This document shows positions 24,333 through 31,522 of a stretch of 64,000 bases of DNA, piece by piece (positions within the stretch are counted from its first letter, which is position 1; every line of letters starts with the position of its first letter). The notes beneath the pieces are model-generated. The model saw only the letters and a list, made by a program, of their open reading frames with translations, was not told the DNA's origin and did not search any database. Location: positions 1 to 64,000 of the forward strand of contig DASYSS010000085.1 of the NCBI GenBank assembly GCA_036003045.1, given 5' to 3'. Made by a program: the position numbers and the translations under genes. Source of the stretch: Gemmatimonadaceae bacterium. GTDB taxonomy: Bacteria > Gemmatimonadota > Gemmatimonadetes > Gemmatimonadales > Gemmatimonadaceae.

Positions 24333-25667
24333 TCAGATAAAGAGATCTTCGCGCGTCGGCGGAAGGTTCGTGTGTCCTTCGCGGGGCTTGGACAGCAGCG
24401 TCTGAAGGACGTTCAGGTCTCCCGTCCCGAACCCCCGAGCCGACGCGGTCATATAGAGGCGCCACACGCGGAACGCCGTTTCGCCCACGATCGCGACAGC
24501 CCGGTCGCGGTTCCGCTCGAGACGACTGATCCATTCCTCCAGGGTCCGCGCGTAGTGCTCGCGGAGGCTTTCCACGTCGCGCGTCTCGAACCCCACGGCT
24601 TCCGCCGCATGAATGATCTCGTAGAACGGGCCAAGCTTGCCGTCGGGAAAGACGTATTGGTCGATGAACGCGTCCGCCTTCCATAGGCGCCGCGCCAACG
24701 ATTCGCGCCATCCCCGCGGCCGACCGGCCTGCACGCTGACGATCCCGTGATTCAAAAAGAGCCCGCCCGGCGCGAGCGCGGCGTACGCGGACGCGAAGTA
24801 CTGCGGCAAGTGGTCGACCCCGACGTGTTCGACCATGCCCACGCTCGCCAACTTGTCGAACGGCCCGAGCGTGGCGACGTCACGGTAGTCGCGCAGCTCG
24901 ATGCGGCAGCACTTCGAGAGTCCCGCGTCGGCGATCCGTTTCGTCGCCAGCTCCGCCTGCCGCTTGCTCAACGTGACGCCGACGGCGTTCACGCCATAGT
25001 GCGTGGCAGCGTGAATGACGAGCGCCCCCCATCCGCATCCAATGTCGAGGAATCGATCGTCCGGCTCGAGGCGCAGCTTGCGGCACACGAGATCGAGCTT
25101 CGCCTCCTGCGCGCGGTCGAGCGTGTCGTCGGCGCGGTGGAAGTACGCGCACGAATACACCATCCGCTTGTCGAGCCAGAGCTGGTAAAAGTCGTTGCCG
25201 ACGTCGTAGTGGTAGCTGATCGCGGCGCGATCTCGCCTGCGCTCATGTTTTTCGCCGGACTGGGTGCCGAGCGCGTCGGCGCTGTGTTCGCGAACAGCCT
25301 CGGCGTCGCCATTCGGACTGGGGAGCGACAGGAGATCCTTCGTCAGTGAGATCAGCGCGCGTACCGACGATAGCCGCGACTTGATCGCATCGCCGAGCGC
25401 GACGGCCGCGGAGAGCTCTCCCTCGACGTCGACGACGCCCGATAAGTACGCTTCGACGATCGCGAGCTCGCTCGGCGGAAGCAGCATTTGTCGCAGCGCC
25501 GAGGGCGTCTTGAGGACGAGCGTGAACGGAGCGTCCCCGTCACCGGCCGTCTCGACGGTGCCGTCCCAATAGCGCACGTCGAAGCCGCGCTCCGTCGGCG
25601 TTCCGAACAGCGTGTCGACCGCGTGCTGACTGCGATGAAGTGCAGAGACTATGTCGTGCCGTTCCAC
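24333..25667 (-). CDS. cfa: Cyclopropane-fatty-acyl-phospholipid synthase
   Basis: A 444-residue SAM-dependent methyltransferase that adds a methylene bridge to unsaturated acyl chains in membrane phospholipids. Residues about 30-130 are the N-terminal lipid-binding domain. YHYDVGNDFYQLWLD near 150 and YSCAYF are diagnostic of the family. The SAM site is RFLDIGCGWGALVIHAA near 205, and GMVEHVG near 277 is the conserved active-site loop. The start is ATG at 25667. It is single, with no neighbours of lipid metabolism. Confidence 0.9.
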   Translation of the reverse strand: MERHDIVSALHRSQHAVDTLFGTPTERGFDVRYWDGTVETAGDGDAPFTLVLKTPSALRQMLLPPSELAIVEAYLSGVVDVEGELSAAVALGDAIKSRLSSVRALISLTKDLLSLPSPNGDAEAVREHSADALGTQSGEKHERRRDRAAISYHYDVGNDFYQLWLDKRMVYSCAYFHRADDTLDRAQEAKLDLVCRKLRLEPDDRFLDIGCGWGALVIHAATHYGVNAVGVTLSKRQAELATKRIADAGLSKCCRIELRDYRDVATLGPFDKLASVGMVEHVGVDHLPQYFASAYAALAPGGLFLNHGIVSVQAGRPRGWRESLARRLWKADAFIDQYVFPDGKLGPFYEIIHAAEAVGFETRDVESLREHYARTLEEWISRLERNRDRAVAIVGETAFRVWRLYMTASARGFGTGDLNVLQTLLSKPREGHTNLPPTREDLFI

Positions 25668-25743
25668 GTTGCTATCGCCTGGGCGATCGCATGGGTTTCG
25701 ATTTAGCGTCTCCAGGCGATCGTGGCAAACGCGGCCGGAGCGT

Positions 25744-26129
25744 TCACCCTTCGCGGAGCGCCTCGAGCGGATCGGCCTTCGTCGCGCGGCGCGCGGGAGT
25801 GAAGCAAGCGAGCATGGCCGTGGCGATCATCGCCACCACGGCCGACCCGTAAGTCACCCCATCCAGCGCCGTCACGCCGAACAGCCGACTAGGCGCAAAC
25901 GCAAGGACAACGCCCGCTGTAACGCCCGAGCCCGCTGCGACAAGCACGGAGCGGTATCCCGGTCCTGGTCCCTCGCTGCCCCGCGCATCGGACGATCGCG
26001 TGCCGGCGCCAACGCGCACAGAATCATTGCTCCTGGAATAGCCACGAGCGCAAACGCGAGCGCGCGCCAATCGACTCGCATTTCATCCGCGCGGGGAATC
26101 GAATCCGCACTCAGACCTCGCCCAAACAA
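25744..26129 (-). pseudogene. Remnant of an ADOP-type ABC transporter permease (MacB/FtsX-like)
   Basis: Two pieces of one protein survive in different frames. The upstream piece (about 25980-26129) reads SIPRADEMRVDWRALAFAL plus AIPGAMILCALAPA, the mid-protein segment of ADOP permeases. The downstream piece (25744 to about 25960) reads SRLFGVTALDGVTYGSAVVA and then LACFTPARRATKADPLEALR, the C-terminal end of the same family. About 150 residues normally between them are missing and no start is present. I read this as a decayed gene with a frameshift and internal deletion. Confidence 0.75.
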
Positions 26130-26232
26130 ACCCGCCAGACGCTTCGGCTGGCTGGCGCCAGACGGTCCCCTTCCCCACTGGCAGCCTTGCCGTCACAATT
26201 GATCGAACTCCTCGCGCCCTTCAGGAGGCCCG

Positions 26233-28305
26233 ATGCGCGTGCTCCGCTCTCTGGCCGCGTTCACGATTGCCGTGACCCCGGTCGCCACCATTCCGTTCGC
26301 GCTCGGCGCTCAGCTGGCCGCGCCGCAGCACTCCAACCGCGTTTCCCTCGAGCAGTACCTCGATTGGGAGGAAGTGCAGGCGCCCCAACTCTCGCCCGAC
26401 GGGGCCCAGATCCTGTTCGGACGTCGCTGGGTCGACAAGATGAACGACAAATGGGAATCGTCCATCTGGCTCATGAACGCCGACGGCACCCATCAGCGCG
26501 CGCTCGTTCAAGGCTCCGACGTTCACTGGTCGCCCGACGGAAAGCGCGTCGCGTACGTCGCGAAGGGTGAGCCGAGCGGACAGCAGATCTTCGTTCGCTG
26601 GATGGACGCCGAGGGCGCGGTCACCCAGATCTCGCACCTCACCGAGAGCCCGTCGAGCCTCGAGTGGTCGCCCGACGGCAAGTCGATCGCGTTCACCATG
26701 AACGTGCCGGTGAAAGAAACGTGGCGCATCCCGATGCCCGCGGCGCCGAAAGGCGCGAAGTGGGTGGAATCGCCGAAGATCGTGACGCGGCTCAACTATC
26801 GGTCGGACCGCGTCGGCTACACCGACGACGCGTACCGCCACATCTTCCTGATCCCGGCCGACGGCGGCACGCCGCGCCAAATCACGAACGGTGACTGGAA
26901 CCACTCGGCACCCGCGTTCTCGGCCGACGGAAAATGGATCGCGTTCTCCGGTCTGCGCGAAGCGAACGCCGAGAACTTCTTCCGCAAATCGCAGATCTAC
27001 GCCGCGAACATCGAGACCGGCGAGATCAAGCAGATCACGCGCCGCAACGGCACGAACGGCAACCCGGTGTACTCGCCCGACGGCAAGCAAATCGCCTTCA
27101 TGTCGGCCGATTCCGTGGATCACTCGGCGTGGGCCGAGTCGAGGCTCTTCGTCATGAACGCCGATGGATCGAGTGCACACCTGGTTTCGGGAAATCTCGA
27201 CCGGCCGATCTCCGCTGTGTCGTGGGCGCCCGACGGGTCGGGGATCTACTTCAACGTCGAGAACGAAGGATCCAAGAACCTCTACTTCGCGACGTCGGCG
27301 GGGCAGTTCCACCCGGTGACGACGGGCAGGCAGGTATTGACCGTGAGCGCCGTCGGCAAGACGGGTGTGGCGGTCGGCATCCGGTCGACGCCGGTCAAGC
27401 CGAACGACGTCGTGTCGTTCACCGTGCCGAAGACCGGTACCGTTTCCAGCTTCACGCAGCTCACCGCGGTCAACGACGACGTGCTCGCCGGCAAGGAGCT
27501 CGCGCAGACCGAGGAGATCTGGTACACGTCGAAGGACGGCCTGAAGATCCAAGGTTGGATCGTGAAGCCGCCCGGCTTCGACGCGAGCAAGAAATACCCG
27601 CTCATTCTGGACATCCACGGCGGGCCGCAGTCGATGTACAACGTCGCCTTCAGCTTCGCGCGTCAGGACCACGCCGCGAACGGGTACGTCGTCCTCTACA
27701 CGAATCCGCGCGGCAGCACGGGGTATGGCGAGAAGTTCACCAACGAGATCAAGAACGCGTATCCCGGGAAGGACTTCGACGACCTGATGGCGGGCGTCGA
27801 CACGGTCGTCGGCCGCGGCTACATCGACACGAAGAACATGTTCGTGTACGGCTGTTCGGGCGGCGGCGTGTTGACCGCGTGGACGGTCGGACACACGAAC
27901 CGTTTCGCGGCGGCCGCGTCACTCTGTCCGGTCATCGACTGGATCAGCTTCGTGGGAGAAACCGACGGCGCGAGCTGGTACCAGAACTTCGAGAAGCCCT
28001 TCTGGGAAGATCCGAGCGAATACCTCAAGCGCTCGCCGATCATGTACACGGGCAACGTGAAGACTCCGACGCTGCTGATGACGGGCGTGCTCGATCTCCG
28101 CACGCCGATCCCGCAGATCGAGGAGTTCTATCGCGCGCTCAAGATGCACGGCACGCCGACGATGATGATCCGGATGAACAACGAGTATCACGGCACGTCG
28201 AGTACGCCGTCGAACTTCCTGCGGACGCAATTGTACGTGCGCGGGTGGTTCGAGAAGTACGGGACGATGCACAACGGGGCGGTCACCACGACCCAGGATC
28301 GCTGA
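26233..28305 (+). CDS. Secreted S9-family peptidase (acylaminoacyl / dipeptidyl peptidase type)
   Basis: A 690-residue exported serine peptidase. After the signal peptide (to about residue 26) a beta-propeller of WD40-like repeats covers about 40-420 (PQLSPDGAQILFGRR, VHWSPDGKRVAYV, LEWSPDGKSIAFT). The alpha/beta-hydrolase domain follows: LDIHGGPQSMYN (oxyanion loop), the nucleophile in YGCSGGGVLTAW, the aspartate in GVLDLRTPIPQ and the histidine in NEYHGTSS. The usual nucleophile context GGSYGG is altered here to GCSGGG. The start at 26233 follows GGAGG. A strong terminator follows. It probably trims peptides in the periplasm or outside the cell. Confidence 0.9.
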   Translation: MRVLRSLAAFTIAVTPVATIPFALGAQLAAPQHSNRVSLEQYLDWEEVQAPQLSPDGAQILFGRRWVDKMNDKWESSIWLMNADGTHQRALVQGSDVHWSPDGKRVAYVAKGEPSGQQIFVRWMDAEGAVTQISHLTESPSSLEWSPDGKSIAFTMNVPVKETWRIPMPAAPKGAKWVESPKIVTRLNYRSDRVGYTDDAYRHIFLIPADGGTPRQITNGDWNHSAPAFSADGKWIAFSGLREANAENFFRKSQIYAANIETGEIKQITRRNGTNGNPVYSPDGKQIAFMSADSVDHSAWAESRLFVMNADGSSAHLVSGNLDRPISAVSWAPDGSGIYFNVENEGSKNLYFATSAGQFHPVTTGRQVLTVSAVGKTGVAVGIRSTPVKPNDVVSFTVPKTGTVSSFTQLTAVNDDVLAGKELAQTEEIWYTSKDGLKIQGWIVKPPGFDASKKYPLILDIHGGPQSMYNVAFSFARQDHAANGYVVLYTNPRGSTGYGEKFTNEIKNAYPGKDFDDLMAGVDTVVGRGYIDTKNMFVYGCSGGGVLTAWTVGHTNRFAAAASLCPVIDWISFVGETDGASWYQNFEKPFWEDPSEYLKRSPIMYTGNVKTPTLLMTGVLDLRTPIPQIEEFYRALKMHGTPTMMIRMNNEYHGTSSTPSNFLRTQLYVRGWFEKYGTMHNGAVTTTQDR

Positions 28306-28325
28306 CCTCGAACTTCCGGCCTCAC

Positions 28326-28363
28326 AACGGGCGGCGTCTTTCCGACGCCGCCCGTTTCTTTTC
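28326..28363 (+). terminator. Rho-independent terminator after the S9 peptidase
   Basis: AACGGGCGGCGTC (28326-28338) pairs perfectly with GACGCCGCCCGTT (28344-28356) over a 5-nt loop, followed by a T-rich run, 20 bp past the stop codon. Confidence 0.95.
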
Positions 28364-28390
28364 TGGGCGGAGACGCGACGCGATCGCGGG

Positions 28391-28834
28391 TCACTCCATA
28401 CTCCTAGTTCGCACCGCGATCGCGCCGGCGGGGCACCGGCACTGTGGACCGAATCGCGCCCACGCTTCGGACAGGGACAGCAATCGCACCTCGGTCACCG
28501 TTTCGGACGCGATCAATTGCAGCTTCGCGAGGTCGCCCGACGGAACGTCGTTGACGTACACGACCGCTCGGTCGCCGTCGCCGGTGAGGCGCGTCGACGG
28601 ATTGACGCGGAGCCAGTCGGGGCGAAGGTGGCTCAGCGCTTCGGCCAACGACCGGCCCTCGTACGGCGCCATGTCGCGGCGTTCGAGTGTGCGGGCGGAG
28701 GCGGCTCGTGGGGCGACGAAGACGGTCTCGGTCGCTTCCGACGCTCGCGCGGCGGTCTGCACGTACGCTCCGCAAGAGGTGGCGAGGCCGAGTGCCAGCA
28801 ACATCGTCGGGCGAGGCAAGGAGTGGGGCTTCAC
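28391..28834 (-). CDS. Small lipoprotein with a TonB-plug-like domain
   Basis: A 147-residue protein with a lipobox in LGLATSCGAY. The second half has the layout of a plug domain: SLAEALSHLRPDWLRVNP, VYVNDVPSGDLAKLQLIASE, TVTEVRLLSLSEAWARFG and GAIAVRTR. Isolated plug-like lipoproteins of this kind are frequent in Gemmatimonadota and have no known role; without a barrel it cannot be a receptor itself. The GTG at 28834 is my choice; an ATG ten codons later would also give a signal peptide. Confidence 0.65.
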   Translation of the reverse strand: MKPHSLPRPTMLLALGLATSCGAYVQTAARASEATETVFVAPRAASARTLERRDMAPYEGRSLAEALSHLRPDWLRVNPSTRLTGDGDRAVVYVNDVPSGDLAKLQLIASETVTEVRLLSLSEAWARFGPQCRCPAGAIAVRTRSME

Positions 28835-29181
28835 GGCGCGGCCCTCGAGTGGGGATCGGCAGAGATGGTTGATAGTCGTCCGCTCATTCAAGAACGCGTA
28901 CCGACTCGCGTGCCGCGGAAGGCGGTATTGATCTCGGTCTCGTTCTCTCGGGGCCACTCTACCGGCGCCGCTTGCCGGCGTGCATACGCTTTGTTACGCA
29001 GGGGCGTGCGCCCGCGCGGCGTATTCTCCGCCAATGGTCGCGTAGACGTGACGATGGGCGCCCCGGCTGGTCCGAGTGGACCGGCTGAGCATCACGCGGC
29101 GAGAGTGACTAGTCGCCCCGCGGGAGTGACCGATCGCGGGACACGGGCGCCTATCGCGACGAACGTCGACCGTGGTCGGCG
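28835..29181. other. Non-coding stretch of 347 bp
   Basis: No open frame here shows a recognisable protein, and I see no repeat array, RNA structure or clear terminator. It must contain the promoter of the plug-like lipoprotein (reading left) and the 3-prime end of the iron-permease-domain gene. Confidence 0.5.
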
Positions 29182-29637
29182 CTATTCAACAGCGCGGCGC
29201 ACGTCGTCCAGTCGTTTATCGCCAGCGCGGCGCCGGGCCAATCGGTGCGCCTCGGCACGCCGGCGCAAGTCCTCGAACTGACGCTGTAGGCCCAGCAGCT
29301 CGTCGTCGCTCATCCCTTCCATGTTCACCAGCTCGTTGCGTGCCGGCCGGATCGCGCGAATCAGCTCGTCCAGCTTGAGCTGCGTGACCTGCGAATCGCG
29401 ATTTTGCGTATTCTGAATCACGAACACCATCAAGAAGGTGATGATGGTGGTGCCCGTGTTGATGATCAGCTGCCACGTGTTCGAGTAGTGGAAAACCGGG
29501 CCCGTGATCGCCCACCCGACGACGACGATGAGCGCCACAGCGAATGCCCACGGCGCGCCCACGGAGCGCGCGACGCGCTGTGAAAAACGGCGGAACCAGT
29601 CGAATCCCGCCGACCCAGGGGTGGATGGGACGGTCAT
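29182..29637 (-). CDS. Low-affinity iron permease family membrane protein
   Basis: A 151-residue membrane protein. Residues about 8-35 (GFDWFRRFSQRVARSVGAPW) and two membrane segments (FAVALIVVVGWAITGPVF, then IINTGTTIITFLMVFVI) with NTQNRDSQVTQLKLDELIRA define the PF04120 family, named for yeast Fet4 but also found as short bacterial proteins of unproven role. The charged C-terminal helix is cytoplasmic. The ATG at 29637 starts before the conserved FDWF region. Iron transport by the short form is doubtful. Confidence 0.85.
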   Translation of the reverse strand: MTVPSTPGSAGFDWFRRFSQRVARSVGAPWAFAVALIVVVGWAITGPVFHYSNTWQLIINTGTTIITFLMVFVIQNTQNRDSQVTQLKLDELIRAIRPARNELVNMEGMSDDELLGLQRQFEDLRRRAEAHRLARRRAGDKRLDDVRRAVE

Positions 29638-29683
29638 GACTGATTCGCCGTGCAAGGATCGTTCGTACCGACGCGTTCCAGCG

Positions 29684-30193
29684 TCAAGATTCTGGCGGCC
29701 TCGACTCTACGCTCACGACGTGGGGGACGTGTCCCGTGCGCTCGAGGAAGCGTTCGACGTCGGCGCGACCCATCACGACCGTCTGGCTGTTGACCAGCGG
29801 GTGGCATCTCCACCGCGGGGCGTTCCAGACGTCGCGATCGATGAACAGCTCCACGCCGTGGGCCTCGTCGTTCACGAGACCAAAGACCGTCACTGAACCG
29901 GGCTCAACCCCAAGGTGGCGCATCAGGCGGTCGGGCGACCCGAAGCTCAGGTGGTCCGCATCGGCGGTCTGGGCAAATCGTTTGACGTCCACCGCCTTCG
30001 CGCATGTCGTGACGAGAAGAAAATGGCGCCGGCCGCGCTTGTCGCGCAGGAACAGATTCTTCGTTTGGACGGCGTCGCTCGCCTGAATCGCCGCCTCGGC
30101 TTCGTCGCAGGTGTGGACGGGCGCGTGATGATGACGCTCGTACTCCAATCCGAGCTCGTCGAAAATCGCGCACACCGCGTCGGGCGTTCGCAT
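29684..30193 (-). CDS. Prolyl-tRNA editing protein (YbaK/ProX superfamily)
   Basis: A 169-residue cytosolic protein of the YbaK/EbsC fold. Family marks are APVHTCDEAEAA near residue 24, KNLFLRDKRGRRHFLLV near 45 (catalytic lysine region), LSFGSPDRLMRHLGVEPGSV near 82 and the C-terminal HPLVNSQTVVM. Members hydrolyse Ala-tRNA(Pro) or other mischarged tRNAs in trans; the FGSPDRLMRHLG form is that of ProX. Its ATG overlaps the stop of the upstream MFS gene (TGATG), so the two are coupled, an unusual pairing for an editing enzyme. Confidence 0.9.
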   Translation of the reverse strand: MRTPDAVCAIFDELGLEYERHHHAPVHTCDEAEAAIQASDAVQTKNLFLRDKRGRRHFLLVTTCAKAVDVKRFAQTADADHLSFGSPDRLMRHLGVEPGSVTVFGLVNDEAHGVELFIDRDVWNAPRWRCHPLVNSQTVVMGRADVERFLERTGHVPHVVSVESRPPES

Positions 30194-31437
30194 CAAACCG
30201 CCGGGGCCGCCGATGGAGCCGGCGAGCGAGAGAGCCCGAGTGCGACGGCGAAAGACGTCAACGACAGAACCGCGACGAAACCGGCGACGCCGGGCCAGCG
30301 CCAACGATCCCAGAACACTCCGCCGGTCGACCCGACGACGCTGGAGCCGAGGTAGTAGAAGAACAGATAGAGCGCGGCGGCCTGCGCCTTGGCATGCGTC
30401 GCGCGCAGTCCCACCCAACTGCTCGCCACCGAGTGTCCGCCGAAGAAGCCGAATGTGATGATCGCGATGCCCGCGATCACGAGCGCCAGCGGACGTGTCA
30501 TGGTGAGCGCGATTCCGGCGAACATCACGGCGGCCATCGACGCCAGCATCCTGCGCCGCCCCCCGCCCACGCGGTCGGCGATGGATCCGATCCACGCCGA
30601 CGCGACGATGCCGACCAAGTAGACGACGAAGATGAATCCCACGGCGGCGTGGCTCAGTGAATACGGTTCGGCCAACAGATGATACGAGACGTAGTTGTAC
30701 GTCGCGACGAACGCTCCGCCGAGCAAGAAACCCTGCGCATAGAGCGGCACGAGACGAGAGTCGCGCAGCTGCTCCCAGAACGTGAGCGCCAACGGGGCGA
30801 TTCGCAGCGGATGCGCGTTGAAGTGACGCGATGGCGGAAGCATTCGCCAGGCGACGATCGCCGCCACGAGGCCGAGCAACCCCATCACGGCCATAGCCCA
30901 GCGCCACGATGACAGGTCGGCGATGAGAGCGGTCAGGAGCCGTCCGCTCATTCCTCCGAGACCGTTTCCCCCGATCACGAGGCCCATCGCCAGACCGATC
31001 GAGCTGGGATGGACCTCCTCGCTCAGATAGGCCATCGAGATCGCGGGCAGCCCGGCGAATGAAACGCCGGCCAGCGTGCGCAGCGCGAGGAGAACGCTCC
31101 ACCGCGGTGCGAGCGCGCACGCGATCGTGAGGAGCGCAGCCGCGAGCAGCGACGCGAGCATCAGCGGCACGCGTCCGCGGGCCTCCGAGAACGTGCCGGC
31201 GACGATCAGCGCCGGCGCGAGGAACCCCGTTGCAAGCGACAGCGGCAAGCTGCTCGCCGCGGCGCTGACTTGAAAATCACGCGCGAACACCGGCATGAGC
31301 GGCTGCACGCAATACAGCAGCGCGAAGGTCGCGAAACCGGCGGAGAAAAGGCCGAGGGTCGTCTGCCGAAATTCCGGCTGGTGGTGCCGGATCAGATCGG
31401 GCGCGTGCGGCGCCGAGGTGGGAGTAGCGGAGAGCAC
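30193..31437 (-). CDS. MFS transporter, YnfM/AraJ-like exporter
   Basis: A 414-residue inner-membrane protein with 12 hydrophobic segments. The N-terminal half has FALLYCVQPLMPVFARDFQV, typical of the YnfM subgroup of drug and sugar efflux proteins, and the loop-2-like GTFSEARGRVPLML. The second half repeats the loop as GSIADRVGGGRRRML. The GTG at 31437 is the only good start. It is translationally coupled to the ProX-like gene. The substrate is unknown. It is preceded by the inverted repeat of locus D. Confidence 0.85.
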   Translation of the reverse strand: MLSATPTSAPHAPDLIRHHQPEFRQTTLGLFSAGFATFALLYCVQPLMPVFARDFQVSAAASSLPLSLATGFLAPALIVAGTFSEARGRVPLMLASLLAAALLTIACALAPRWSVLLALRTLAGVSFAGLPAISMAYLSEEVHPSSIGLAMGLVIGGNGLGGMSGRLLTALIADLSSWRWAMAVMGLLGLVAAIVAWRMLPPSRHFNAHPLRIAPLALTFWEQLRDSRLVPLYAQGFLLGGAFVATYNYVSYHLLAEPYSLSHAAVGFIFVVYLVGIVASAWIGSIADRVGGGRRRMLASMAAVMFAGIALTMTRPLALVIAGIAIITFGFFGGHSVASSWVGLRATHAKAQAAALYLFFYYLGSSVVGSTGGVFWDRWRWPGVAGFVAVLSLTSFAVALGLSRSPAPSAAPAV

Positions 31438-31459
31438 GACGGGAAACTAAGCCGCCGTG

Positions 31460-31520
31460 CTCAGGGACACGGGTCTCAGGTCTCTACCGATTCGTTGAGA
31501 CCCGAGACCAGTGTCCCGAG
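31460..31520. repeat. Inverted repeat with 8-bp period (locus D)
   Basis: Left arm 31460-31484 (three degenerate units ending GGGTCTC, AGGTCTC) and right arm 31497-31520 (GAGACCCG, AGACCAGT, GTCCCGAG) form an imperfect stem of about 24 bp around a 12-nt loop. It starts 2 bp after the stop of the polyamine-synthase-like gene and precedes the MFS gene. It may stop or protect the transcript, and its structure resembles loci A, B and C. Confidence 0.7.
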
Positions 31521-31522
31521 CT

